35,913 nt of DNA from Acidobacteriota bacterium (GTDB taxonomy: Bacteria > Acidobacteriota > Vicinamibacteria > Vicinamibacterales > 2-12-FULL-66-21): assembly GCA_013813355.1 (NCBI GenBank), contig JACCRT010000050.1:1-35913 (forward strand), read 5' to 3'. The position numbers were made by a program, and so were the translations under genes. Shown here piece by piece: positions 1-9,445 of the stretch. Below the pieces are notes generated by a model, which worked only from the letters and a program-made list of their open reading frames with translations, did no database searches and was not told the DNA's origin. Numbering within the stretch: position 1 is the first letter of the stretch; each line of letters opens with the position of its first letter.

Positions 1-759
1 GGGGGGGGCGCCGCGGCGCCGCAGTTGCCGGATTTCAGCAAGTGGGGCGAGATCGAACGGAAGCCGATGAGCAACATCCGCCGGAAGACGGCAGAGCACC
101 TCAGCTCGGCATGGAACACGATCCCCCACGTCACGCAGCACGACAAGGCCGACATCACCGAACTCGAGGCGCTGCGCAAGCAGTATGGCGCCCAGGCCGA
201 AAAGGCGGGCGGAAAAATGACGATGACGGCCATCGCGATGAAGATCGTGGCGGCGGCCGTGGCGCGCTTCCCGCAGTTCAACGCCTCGGCCGACATGGCG
301 CGGCAGGAGATCGTCTTCAAGAAGTCGATTCACATCGGTGTCGCGGTAGATACCGGGCGCGGGCTGCTGGTACCGGTCATCCGGGACGTCGACCAGAAGG
401 GCATCATCGAGCTGTCCGTCGAGTTGTCGCAGGTGTCGGAGCGGGCCCGCGGTGGCAAGCTGTCGCTCGACGACATGCAGGGCGGGGGCATGACGATCAC
501 CAACCTCGGCGGGATTGGCGGCACGTCCTTCACGCCTATCGTCAACTGGCCGGAGGTCGCGATCCTCGGGATTTCGCGCGGCGCACACGAGCCCGTGTGG
601 CGCGAGGCGACCGAGGACGAAGATGGAGGCTTCGAGGCACGGCTGATACTGCCGCTGTCTCTGTCGTACGATCACAGGGTGATCGACGGCGCCGACGCGG
701 CGCGCTTCCTGCGCTGGGTCTGCGGGGCGTTCGAGCAGCCCTTCGTCCTGGCGCTGTGA
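1..759 (+). CDS. Dihydrolipoamide acyltransferase (E2) C-terminal catalytic domain, 5' partial
   Basis: Frame open to the window start; catalytic motif SYDHRVIDGADAARFL (HxxxDG); IRRKTAEHLSSAWNTIPHVTQHDKADITELE typical of E2 catalytic domains; followed by E3. Confidence 0.93.
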   Translation, partial: GGGAAAPQLPDFSKWGEIERKPMSNIRRKTAEHLSSAWNTIPHVTQHDKADITELEALRKQYGAQAEKAGGKMTMTAIAMKIVAAAVARFPQFNASADMARQEIVFKKSIHIGVAVDTGRGLLVPVIRDVDQKGIIELSVELSQVSERARGGKLSLDDMQGGGMTITNLGGIGGTSFTPIVNWPEVAILGISRGAHEPVWREATEDEDGGFEARLILPLSLSYDHRVIDGADAARFLRWVCGAFEQPFVLAL

Positions 760-827
760 CAGGGTTCAGTCGGTAATCACTGGCGGCGCCGTGCCGGCGT
801 CGCCCTGCGGGTGTCATCGTCTTTTTT

Positions 828-2246
828 ATGTCGTCTACTACACAACTCGCTGTCATTGGGGCTGGGCCTGGCGGCTACGCGGCCGCCTTCTATGCGGCCG
901 ACCTCGGCATGCAGGTCACGCTCGTCGATCCGGCCCCGAATCCCGGCGGCGTCTGCCTCTACCGGGGGTGCATCCCCTCCAAGGCGCTGCTGCACGTGGC
1001 GAAGCTCGTGCAGGAAGCGAAGCACGCCGAAGCGTGGGGCATCAGTTTCGAGGCGCCGACGATCGATCTCGATCGGCTCCGCGCTTTCAAGGAGAAGGTC
1101 GTCAACCAGCTGACCGGAGGCCTGGGCCAGCTGTCGAAGCAGCGAAAGGTGAGCTACATCCAGGGTACGGCCTCATTTCGTGACGCCCGCACGCTGGGAA
1201 TCGCGGGGGTTGACGGGGCCGGAGATCAGACGCTCGAGTTCGAGCACGCGATCATCGCTACCGGTTCACATCCGTCGAAGGTGCCAGGGCTCGACCTGGA
1301 GAGCGACCGCCTGATGGATTCAACCGGCGCGCTGAACCTGCCCGACATCCCCGGGTCGCTGCTCGTTGTCGGCGGCGGCTACATCGGCCTCGAGCTCGGG
1401 TCGGTGTATGCCGCGCTCGGCACGAAGGTGACGGTCGTCGAGATGACCGACGGGCTGCTGCCGGGTGCGGATCGCGATCTGGTCAACATCCTGGCCAAAC
1501 GCATCGAATCGATTTGCGAAGCCGTCCTTCTCAACACGAAGGTAGTGGGGATGAAGGAAGGAAAGGGCGGGATTACCGTCAGCCTCGAGGGTGACGTGGA
1601 GCCGAAGGAACGGACCTACGACCGCGTACTGGTGTCCATCGGCCGGCGCCCGAATGCGGTGGCCGGGATTGAAAGGACCGGCGTCACGGTGAACCAGCGC
1701 GGGTTCGTCGAGGTGGACGCAAGCCTGCGGACGTCCGAGCCGACCATCTACGCCATCGGCGATGTCGTCGGAGAGCCGATGCTGGCTCATAAGGCGTCGC
1801 ACGAGGGGCGGACGGCGGTCGAGGCGATTGCGGGGGAGAAGGCGGCGTTCGAGCCTCTGGCGATTCCAGCGGTGGTGTTCACCGATCCGGAACTCGCGTG
1901 GGCCGGCCTGACCGAGAACGACGCGAAGACAACAGGGCGCGAGGTCACGGTCGCGCGGTTCCCCTGGGGCGCGTCCGGCCGGGCGCTGACGCTCGATCGG
2001 TCCGACGGGATGACGAAGCTCCTCCTCGATCCGAAAACGGAGCGTGTACTCGGCGTGGGCATCGTCGGTCCCGGGGCCGGTGAGCTGATTGCCGAAGGCG
2101 TGCTGGCGATCGAAATGGGCGCGAACGCCACCGACCTCCGCATGACGATCCATCCTCACCCGACGCTGTCCGAGACGGTCATGGAGTCGGCCGAGGTCTT
2201 CTTCGGCCACGCCACGCACGTGTATCGACCGCGCCGCGGACGATAG
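828..2246 (+). CDS. lpdA: Dihydrolipoyl dehydrogenase (E3)
   Basis: GAGPGGYAAAFYAADLG FAD site, redox GGVCLYRGCIPSKALL, C-terminal IHPHPTLSE. Confidence 0.95.
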   Translation: MSSTTQLAVIGAGPGGYAAAFYAADLGMQVTLVDPAPNPGGVCLYRGCIPSKALLHVAKLVQEAKHAEAWGISFEAPTIDLDRLRAFKEKVVNQLTGGLGQLSKQRKVSYIQGTASFRDARTLGIAGVDGAGDQTLEFEHAIIATGSHPSKVPGLDLESDRLMDSTGALNLPDIPGSLLVVGGGYIGLELGSVYAALGTKVTVVEMTDGLLPGADRDLVNILAKRIESICEAVLLNTKVVGMKEGKGGITVSLEGDVEPKERTYDRVLVSIGRRPNAVAGIERTGVTVNQRGFVEVDASLRTSEPTIYAIGDVVGEPMLAHKASHEGRTAVEAIAGEKAAFEPLAIPAVVFTDPELAWAGLTENDAKTTGREVTVARFPWGASGRALTLDRSDGMTKLLLDPKTERVLGVGIVGPGAGELIAEGVLAIEMGANATDLRMTIHPHPTLSETVMESAEVFFGHATHVYRPRRGR

Positions 2247-2253
2247 CCTGGGC

Positions 2254-2274
2254 GGGTGGAGGTTACCTCCGCCC
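2254..2274. terminator. Hairpin between convergent genes (candidate bidirectional terminator)
   Basis: GGGTGGAGGTTACCTCCGCCC near-perfect inverted repeat between lpdA stop (2246) and the minus-strand gene ending at 2302; no U-tract. Confidence 0.45.
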
Positions 2275-2301
2275 CTCACGCAAGACCCCGGGAGCGAGTT
2301 T

Positions 2302-2901
2302 CTACCTGTCCCGAGGCTGCCGCAGCTCCGGGCTGCACGGTTCGCCCGTGCCTTCGATCCGCTGCACCATCACCAGCGGTGCGGTGCCGGTCGCCATGGA
2401 TTGCTGCCCGATCGGGCCGGCTTCCTGCGCGACCTTTTCGGAGTGGTGGAGGTCGGCACCCGCTCGCGACTCGTCCGGTCGGGGATCGGCCTGCTGCGGT
2501 CCCGGCTGTGGCCCGCTGGTGCCCACCAGGTCGCGGCCGTCATCCCGGATCGTGCCGACGATCGTCACACGCTCGCCAACCCGCTCCCGCAGTTGCTCGG
2601 CGCCGTCCGCCGTCGCGAGGCGCACCCAGGACCCTTCGTTCACGGCGTGTGGCTGCGCAGACGGCTGCGTGAGCGACGGCTGCTCACCAGCCGACGTCAC
2701 GCGCACGTGCTGCAGCGCGAACTCGTTGGCGCGGCCCGGCGCGACGCCGATGCAGCCGTTGAGCGAGATGGGGCTGGCCGAACCGGCGCCGTCCTCGGCC
2801 GTACGGGCGTGGTCGGCTCGATCGCCGCCGCAGCCTACGGCGAGAACAGCCCACGCTGCTACGAAGGCGATGAGGGCCTGTTTCAGATCATTCCGCATTC
2901 C
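2302..2901 (-). CDS. Hypothetical lipoprotein/secreted protein
   Basis: MRNDLKQALIAFVAAWAVLAVGCGG has a lipobox-like VGCG; rest without recognised domain. Confidence 0.65.
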   Translation of the reverse strand, partial: GMRNDLKQALIAFVAAWAVLAVGCGGDRADHARTAEDGAGSASPISLNGCIGVAPGRANEFALQHVRVTSAGEQPSLTQPSAQPHAVNEGSWVRLATADGAEQLRERVGERVTIVGTIRDDGRDLVGTSGPQPGPQQADPRPDESRAGADLHHSEKVAQEAGPIGQQSMATGTAPLVMVQRIEGTGEPCSPELRQPRDR

Positions 2902-2976
2902 GACCTCCAAGGTGCGCACTGCAAGTTGGGTTCCTGCCCCCGGGTGTCAGGCAGCCATCAGGGGTGGGCTATCAGC

Positions 2977-3936
2977 TCAGCCGCAGCTGTTCGGAAGACC
3001 GCGGCCATCATTGGCCCCGGCATTCTCCAAAGCGTCTGCCTGCTCGTGAGCATGGTAGGAGCTGCGGACGAGCGGCCCGGCTTCGATGTGTCCAAAGCCC
3101 ATCTCCAGCCCCAGGCGCTTGAGCTCGGCGAACTCGGCCGGCGCGTAGTAGCGCACCATCGGGAGATTGGCGAGAGAGGGACGCAGGTACTGGCCAATCG
3201 TCACGATCTGGACGCCGGCCGTCCGGAGGTCGCGCAAGGTGGCGACCACCTCGTCCCATTCCTCACCCAGCCCCACCATGAGGCCTGACTTCGTCGGGAT
3301 CGACGGCGCATGGGTGCGGGAGCGGCCGAGCAGTTCGAGGGCGCGCGCGTAATTCCCCCCGGGGCGCGCCGTGCGATACAGCCGCGGCACCGTCTCGATG
3401 TTGTGGTTCAGCACGTCGGGCCCGGCGTCCAGCACGGTGTGCAGCGCGGTTGCTCCCCCCTTGAAGTCGGGGATCAGCACCTCGATGCGGCAGCCCGGGA
3501 TCCGCGCGCGCGTTTCGGCGATCGTCCGCGCAAAGTGACCGGCGCCGCAGTCGTGCAGGTCGTCCCGATCGACCGAGGTGATCACGACGTAGGCGAGGTT
3601 CATCGCGTGGATCGCGCTCGCCACCTTCACGGGTTCGGCGGCGTCGGGCGGCTTCGGCTTGCCATGCACGACGTTGCAGTATCCGCACGAGCGCGTGCAC
3701 GTGTCGCCGAGAATCATGAACGTCGCGGTGCCGTGGTCCCAGCACTCGCCGATGTTTGGGCAGTTGGCTTCCTCGCAGACGGTGTGCAGGCCCAGCGTGC
3801 GCATCAGACCTTTGAGCCGGGTGTAGTTTTCGGACCCGGGCGCGCGCACCTTGAGCCACTCGGGCTTGGGCGCTCGCGGCAGCTCCTCAGCCCGCTTCTT
3901 CCGGCCCCGAATCATGTTGAGCGGAATCGTCTGCAT
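2977..3936 (-). CDS. lipA: Lipoyl synthase (radical SAM)
   Basis: CEEANCPNIGECW, GDTCTRSCGYCNV (CxxxCxxC); start chosen at MQTIPLNMIRGRKK. Confidence 0.95.
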   Translation of the reverse strand: MQTIPLNMIRGRKKRAEELPRAPKPEWLKVRAPGSENYTRLKGLMRTLGLHTVCEEANCPNIGECWDHGTATFMILGDTCTRSCGYCNVVHGKPKPPDAAEPVKVASAIHAMNLAYVVITSVDRDDLHDCGAGHFARTIAETRARIPGCRIEVLIPDFKGGATALHTVLDAGPDVLNHNIETVPRLYRTARPGGNYARALELLGRSRTHAPSIPTKSGLMVGLGEEWDEVVATLRDLRTAGVQIVTIGQYLRPSLANLPMVRYYAPAEFAELKRLGLEMGFGHIEAGPLVRSSYHAHEQADALENAGANDGRGLPNSCG

Positions 3937-4299
3937 GAGCGCCCAATTATACCTTTCGGGCAACCGGCGCCGCTCCCGACCTCGAATTCGACATCGGACG
4001 ACGAAAACAGGACATCAGGGCTTCGACGCGGGGCACCCCTCCAGCCCGGCAAAGTGCAGTGAAGCCGCACATCGGACCATTTCTGCAGTTACTGGGGTAT
4101 GGCTACCCGGTCGATCAGGCGCTCGCCAGGCATGTTGTTCGGCCGGAGGCGTTCACGGAGAGTGGCGAGGCGCATTGGCGCGAGCTCGCGATATGGAGCG
4201 CCGTCGGCTGCGGATGGCTCCACCCCGACAGGCCCGCGTCGGGTGAACGTGTGCCGTTTGCGATTGGCGGCAGCGCGCAGCACGCGACACAATACAGCC

Positions 4300-5013
4300 A
4301 TGACTCTCCCATCCTCCAACCGCCTGGCCATCACCTGGCTCGGCCACTCTACCTTCGTCCTCACGACTCCGGGGGGCAAGCGGATCGTCACGGACCCCTG
4401 GCTCGAAGGGAATCCCATGTGCCCCAAAGGCACGCACATCGACGCGGCGGATCTGATTCTGCTGACGCACGGCCACTCCGACCATTCCGGCGACATCGTC
4501 TCGGTGTCGCGGGCGACCGGCGCGCCAATCCTCGCGGTGTACGAACTCGCGCTGTGGCTCGAGGGCAAGGGCCTGCACAACGTCCAGGGCATGGGGATCG
4601 GCGGGACGCTGGCGGTGGCGGGCCTGGAGGTGACGATGGTGCCGGCCCTCCACACGAGCAGTGCGATCGAGCACGACGTTCCCGTGTACGTGGGCCTGGC
4701 CACGGGGTTCGTCGTCCGCATGGAGAACGAGCAGACGATTTATTTCGCTGGTGACACGGCGCTCTTCGGCGACATGCGTCTTATCGCCGAGATTCACCGG
4801 CCGGATATCGCGTTTTTACCCATTGGCGACCGCTACACGATGGGCCCGGAAGCCGCGGCGCTCGCGTGCCGGATGCTGGGCGTGCGACAAGTCGTGCCGA
4901 TGCACTACGGCACGTTCCCCGAGCTGACCGGCAGGCCAGAGCGGCTCGAGACGCTGCTCGCCCCGCACGGTGTAGACGTGCTGGTGCTGAAGCCCGGGGA
5001 TACGGCGTCGTGA
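4300..5013 (+). CDS. MBL-fold metal-dependent hydrolase (UPF0173-like)
   Basis: ITWLGHSTFVLTTPGGKRIVTDPWLEGNP, LTHGHSDHSGD, MHYGTFPELTG; start at ATG 4300 rather than upstream ORF start. Confidence 0.88.
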   Translation: MTLPSSNRLAITWLGHSTFVLTTPGGKRIVTDPWLEGNPMCPKGTHIDAADLILLTHGHSDHSGDIVSVSRATGAPILAVYELALWLEGKGLHNVQGMGIGGTLAVAGLEVTMVPALHTSSAIEHDVPVYVGLATGFVVRMENEQTIYFAGDTALFGDMRLIAEIHRPDIAFLPIGDRYTMGPEAAALACRMLGVRQVVPMHYGTFPELTGRPERLETLLAPHGVDVLVLKPGDTAS

Positions 5014-5070
5014 GCAGCTGGCAGTAGGGAGCTGACAGGACGCAGCAGTGATTTCACGACGCAACCCGTT

Positions 5071-5250
5071 TCAGTCCGAGTGGTTGCGAGTCTCGTTGAG
5101 CCAGTGTTCGCTCATGCAGCCGAGGTTCGCCGCGCTCGCGCCGCCCCTGGTCCGGTTCACGATTGCCACGACGGCGGCGAGTGTCAGGAGTGCGATGGTA
5201 ATCAGCAGCGTAGGTTCAACCTCACATGGCGTGACTGGAGTGGCGTGCAC
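5071..5250 (-). CDS. Candidate small single-TM protein (GTG start, 59 aa)
   Basis: Not in the supplied ORF track (no ATG). Reads VHATPVTPCEVEPTLLITIALLTLAAVVAIVNRTRGGASAANLGCMSEHWLNETRNHSD*; hydrophobic helix and mostly G/C third positions. Confidence 0.4.
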   Translation of the reverse strand: MHATPVTPCEVEPTLLITIALLTLAAVVAIVNRTRGGASAANLGCMSEHWLNETRNHSD

Positions 5251-5305
5251 AATCGTGCCATCTCATGGCTCCCGCAGTCTGCGGTTGTGCACACCGCCTC
5301 CGGGA

Positions 5306-6052
5306 TCAGGGCAAGGACGGGTGCGGCAGCAACTCGACGATCTTCGTCGCCACGGCCTCGACAGCGAGCCCGGACGTGTCTACCGTGTGCTCGGCCATGG
5401 CGTAGAGCGGTTCGCGTTGCGAGAGCAGCAGGCGCAGGTCTGCCATCGCCTGCGGGTGGTCCGCCATGGGGCGCTTGTCGCCTTGGCGGACGACGCGGTT
5501 CCAGTGGTCCTCGGGCATGGCCCTCAGCCAGATAGTCGTCGCCGATCGGCGAAGGAGGGCGTAGGTATCGGGCGATGTGACGATCCCGCCGCCGGTGGCG
5601 AGCACCATGGGGCGGCCTTGCCTCAGCACGTCCTGCAGCGTCGCGCGCTCGAGGCGCCGATAGTAGTCCTCGCCGTGGAGCGAAAACAGTTCGCTGAGGC
5701 TGAGATCCGCGGCTTTTTCGATGCGGCGATCGAGTTCGACGAATGACACCCGGAGACGCTTCGCGAGGCAACGCCCAAGCGTCGTCTTGCCCGCGCCCCG
5801 GAGACCGAGCAGCGCCACGATTGACGGATGAGCTTGATGCCTGCCAGCCAGCAGCGCGGCCGGCGTCGTCTCGAGCGCCGTGGCCACATCGGCCAGCCGA
5901 CGAACAGAGATGTTGCCGCTCCCGGCCTCGAGCTGCAGGAGGAACCGGGGCGACAGCCCTGAACGTTCCGAGACCTCCCGCAGCGTCCATCCGCGCGCCA
6001 GCCGGAGCGCCCTCGTCCGGCGTCCGAGACCCGTGAGCAGCTCCTCGCTCAT
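5306..6052 (-). CDS. boxR: BzdR/BoxR-type transcriptional regulator: XRE HTH fused to shikimate-kinase-like domain
   Basis: N-term LRLARGWTLREVSERSGLSPRFLLQLEAGSGNISVRRLADVATAL (HTH); C-term IVALLGLRGAGKTTLGRCLAKRL P-loop, FVELDRRIE, ATGGGIV shikimate-kinase motifs; divergent from boxC. Confidence 0.87.
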   Translation of the reverse strand: MSEELLTGLGRRTRALRLARGWTLREVSERSGLSPRFLLQLEAGSGNISVRRLADVATALETTPAALLAGRHQAHPSIVALLGLRGAGKTTLGRCLAKRLRVSFVELDRRIEKAADLSLSELFSLHGEDYYRRLERATLQDVLRQGRPMVLATGGGIVTSPDTYALLRRSATTIWLRAMPEDHWNRVVRQGDKRPMADHPQAMADLRLLLSQREPLYAMAEHTVDTSGLAVEAVATKIVELLPHPSLP

Positions 6053-6137
6053 CTGCGCACTATATTACACAACGTAGGAGCAGCAGCGCAGTATAGTGCC
6101 TTGACACTGCCGGGAATCCGCAGGTACGCTTTCCGGA
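6053..6137. promoter_or_regulatory. Divergent boxR/boxC control region with inverted repeat GCACTATA...TATAGTGC
   Basis: Perfect 8-bp arms at 6057-6064 and 6092-6099; TTGACA at 6101-6106 and TACGCT at 6125-6130 (18-nt spacer) before boxC ATG 6138; TATAGT on the minus strand (6064-6059) before boxR ATG. Confidence 0.6.
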
Positions 6138-7826
6138 ATGAGCACCGCCATCCACACCTCGTCGCGTGTCACCTTTGAAACCTCGCCCGAGCAGTACCAC
6201 CACTGGAAGCTGTCGTGTGACGGTCCCGTGGCGACGCTGTCGATGGATGTGCAGGAAGACGCGGGGCTGTCACCCGACTACAAGCTGAAGCTGAACTCGT
6301 ACGACCTCGGTGTGGACATCGAGCTTGCGGATGCCGTCCAGCGCCTGCGCTTCGAACACCCGGAGGTTCGCACGGTCGTCGTCACCAGCTTGAAGGAGCG
6401 CATCTTTTGCGCCGGCGCGAACATCTTCATGCTGCGCGGGTCGAGCCACGCCTGGAAGGTGAACTTCTGCAAATTCACCAACGAAACGCGCCTGGCCATC
6501 GAGGACGCCAGCGAGAACTCCGGTATCAAGTTCCTTGCGGCGCTCAACGGGATCTGCGCGGGCGGCGGCTACGAGCTGGCGCTGGCGTGCGACGAGATCA
6601 TCCTCGTGGATGACGGGAACTCGGCAGTGAGCCTGCCCGAGACGCCGCTGCTCGCGGTCCTGCCGGGCACCGGCGGCCTCACCCGTGTGGTGGACAAGCG
6701 CAAGGTGCGGCGCGACCTGGCGGATTTCTTTGGCACGGTGGCCGAGGGTATCCGGGGCAAGCGCGCGGTGGAGTGGCGGCTCGTGGACGCCGTCTATCCG
6801 ACGAGCCAGTTCAAAGAGCAGGTTGCGAAGCGCGCGCAGGAGCTGACCGCGCAGTCGGATCGCCCATCGGGTGCCAAGGGCATCACGCTCGGCCCGCTCA
6901 ATCCCGAAGTCACCGACGATGCGCTGCGGTACTCGGTGGTGAGCGTGGACATCGATCGCGACAGACGTGTCGCCACGCTGACCGTGCGTGGGCCGGAAGG
7001 GGACCTGCCGTCCACGCCCGAGGCGATCCAGGCGGTCGGCGACCAGTTCTGGCCCCTGCGCGCGTTCCGCGAGCTCGACGACGCGCTGCTGCGCCTGCGA
7101 GCGAACGAGTCGCTGATCGGCACCGTGGCGGTCAAGACGGAGGGTGATGCGGCCAAAGTGCTCGAAGCGGATGAGGTCCTGCTTGCGCACAAGGACGACT
7201 GGCTCGTCCGCGAGATCACGCACTTCATCAAGCGGACACTGAAGCGGATGGATCTGACGTCACGCAGTTTCTTTGCGCTGATTGAACCGGGGAGCTGCTT
7301 CGCGGGCACGCTGTTCGAGCTGGCGCTGGCGTGCGACCGGCAGTACATGCTCGACGATCCCGACCAGCCGAACACGATCGCGCTCTCGGCGATGAACGGC
7401 CGCCACGGCGCCGAAAAGGATACGGCGGGCGGGCCGCTGCCGATGAGCAACGGGCTCACGCGTCTCCAGACCCGCTTCCTCGGCGAGCCGGATCGGGTGG
7501 ACGAGGTGCTGGGGGCCGCGGAGGCGTTCGACGCACAGCAGGCTGGCGACGCCGGGCTCGTCTCGTTTGCGCCCGACGAACTGGACTGGGACGACGAGGT
7601 GCGCCTGGCGATCGAGAGCCGTGCGGCGTTCTCGCCCGATGCGCTGACGGGCATGGAAGCCAACCTCCGCTTCGCCGGTCCCGAGACGATGGAAACGAAG
7701 ATTTTCGGACGCCTGACGGCCTGGCAGAACTGGATCTTCCAGCGCCCGAACGCGGTAGGTGAGAAGGGGGCGTTGACCGCCTACGGTTCGCAGTCGCGCC
7801 CGGAGTTTGATTTCAATCGCGTGTAA
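6138..7826 (+). CDS. boxC: 2,3-epoxybenzoyl-CoA dihydrolase / benzoyl-CoA-dihydrodiol lyase
   Basis: 562 aa; crotonase-fold double domain, VTSLKERIFCAGANIFMLRGSSHAWKVNFCKFTNETRLAIEDAS and FFALIEPGSCFAGTLFELALACDRQYML match BoxC; next to boxB. Confidence 0.93.
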   Translation: MSTAIHTSSRVTFETSPEQYHHWKLSCDGPVATLSMDVQEDAGLSPDYKLKLNSYDLGVDIELADAVQRLRFEHPEVRTVVVTSLKERIFCAGANIFMLRGSSHAWKVNFCKFTNETRLAIEDASENSGIKFLAALNGICAGGGYELALACDEIILVDDGNSAVSLPETPLLAVLPGTGGLTRVVDKRKVRRDLADFFGTVAEGIRGKRAVEWRLVDAVYPTSQFKEQVAKRAQELTAQSDRPSGAKGITLGPLNPEVTDDALRYSVVSVDIDRDRRVATLTVRGPEGDLPSTPEAIQAVGDQFWPLRAFRELDDALLRLRANESLIGTVAVKTEGDAAKVLEADEVLLAHKDDWLVREITHFIKRTLKRMDLTSRSFFALIEPGSCFAGTLFELALACDRQYMLDDPDQPNTIALSAMNGRHGAEKDTAGGPLPMSNGLTRLQTRFLGEPDRVDEVLGAAEAFDAQQAGDAGLVSFAPDELDWDDEVRLAIESRAAFSPDALTGMEANLRFAGPETMETKIFGRLTAWQNWIFQRPNAVGEKGALTAYGSQSRPEFDFNRV

Positions 7827-7833
7827 CTGGGAG

Positions 7834-7890
<57 letters not shown>

Positions 7891-7974
7891 GGCAAGGTGC
7901 TGCGCCTGCCCACAGGCGTGGCGATACACACCGGATGCTGCCAGCTGCCGACTGCCTACTACAAGGATCACGAC

Positions 7975-9393
7975 ATGATTTCAGCCGAGAGAATCCCCAA
8001 CAACGTCGGCCTGTCGAGCAACAAGCGGCTGCAGCGGGCGCTGGAGCACTGGCAGCCGAAATACCTCCAGTGGTGGCAGGACATGGGTCCGCAGGGCTTC
8101 CAGAACTACCACCAGGTGTACGTGCGCACCGCCGTGAGCGTCGATCCCTCCGGGTGGGCGCATTTCGAGTACGTGAAGCTGCCGGAGTACCGCTGGGGGA
8201 TCTTTCTCGCGGACCCTGTGCACGATCGGCGCATCGGGTTCGGTGATTTTTTCGGCCAGCCTGTGTGGCAGGAAGTGCCGGGCGAGTTCCGCAACCAGCT
8301 CCGCCGGCTGATCGTGACGCAGGGCGATACCGAGCCCGCGAGCGTCGAGCAGCAGCGGTGGCTGGGGCAGCGCTGCCCGAGCCTCTACGATCTCCGCAAC
8401 CTGTTCCAGGTGAACGTCGAAGAAGGCCGGCACCTGTGGGCGATGGTCTACCTGCTGCACTCGTACTTCGGGCGCGACGGCCGCGACGAGGCGGAGGAAC
8501 TGCTCGAGCGCCAGAGCGGCAACCGCGACAAGCCGCGCATCCTCGACGCGTTCAACGAGCCGATCGAGAACTGGCTCGACTTCTTCATGTTCACGATGTT
8601 CACCGATCGCGACGGCAAGTCGCAGTTGCTGTCGCTCTCCGAGAGCTCGCTGGATCCCCTGTCGCGCACGACACGCTTCATGCTGACCGAGGAAGCGCAC
8701 CACATGTTCGTCGGCGAGACCGGCATCGCCCGCATCATCGAGCGCACCTGCCAGCTGCTCGGCCAGGCGGGTTTCTCGGAAGACGTGCGGCGGCTGGGCG
8801 CCATCGACATCCCGACCATCCAGAAGTTCATCAACCTCTGGTTCAGTCTCAGCCTCGATCTCCACGGCAACGAGATTTCGACCAACGCCGCGTCGTACTT
8901 CGGGAATGGCCTCAAGGGTCGCGCGATGGAAGACAAATGGGACGACCATCACGCCATCGAAACCCATTACGAGCTCGACGTACCGAACGGGGACGGGCTC
9001 GAACGCAAGGTCATCCCCATGCGCACGGCCATGAACGAAGTGCTGCGTGACTGGTACGTCGGCGACTGCCAGGCGGGCGTCACGCGCTGGAACAAGATTT
9101 TCGAGCGCCACGGCATGTCCGACCGGCTGCGCCTGCCCGACCGCAAGTTCAACCGCGGCATCGGCATGTTCTCGTCGCTCCACTACGATCCGAACGGCGC
9201 GCCGCTCTCGGTCTCGGAATGGGAGCGCCGCCGGAACGAGTGGCTCCCGGCGCCGGCCGATCGCGAATACCTGCTGAGCATCATGGCCTCGCCGGTCTAC
9301 GAGCCTGGCAAGTTCGCCAATTACATCGCGCCGCCGCTGCGCGGGATCAATCGGCAGCACCTGAACTTCGAATACGTGCGAACGGAGATATAG
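7975..9393 (+). CDS. boxB: Benzoyl-CoA 2,3-epoxidase subunit B (di-iron oxygenase)
   Basis: MISAERIPNNVGLSSNKRLQRALEHWQPKYLQWWQDMGP, GWAHFEYVKLPEYRWGIFL, EEAHHMFVGETGI; length 472 aa fits BoxB. Confidence 0.94.
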   Translation: MISAERIPNNVGLSSNKRLQRALEHWQPKYLQWWQDMGPQGFQNYHQVYVRTAVSVDPSGWAHFEYVKLPEYRWGIFLADPVHDRRIGFGDFFGQPVWQEVPGEFRNQLRRLIVTQGDTEPASVEQQRWLGQRCPSLYDLRNLFQVNVEEGRHLWAMVYLLHSYFGRDGRDEAEELLERQSGNRDKPRILDAFNEPIENWLDFFMFTMFTDRDGKSQLLSLSESSLDPLSRTTRFMLTEEAHHMFVGETGIARIIERTCQLLGQAGFSEDVRRLGAIDIPTIQKFINLWFSLSLDLHGNEISTNAASYFGNGLKGRAMEDKWDDHHAIETHYELDVPNGDGLERKVIPMRTAMNEVLRDWYVGDCQAGVTRWNKIFERHGMSDRLRLPDRKFNRGIGMFSSLHYDPNGAPLSVSEWERRRNEWLPAPADREYLLSIMASPVYEPGKFANYIAPPLRGINRQHLNFEYVRTEI

Positions 9394-9445
9394 CCTGCCG
9401 ACGGAGGGGGCTGACCTGTCTTCGTCGCCTCCGGCAACTGAACAC

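Noticed and set aside
4059-4299. MKPHIGPFLQLLGYGYPVDQALARHVVRPEAFTESGEAHWRELAIWSAVGCGWLHPD... as a separate gene
   Set aside because: Protein-like at first, but the frame runs into the MBL hydrolase gene in a different frame; no recognisable family. Could be a decayed gene, but unsupported.
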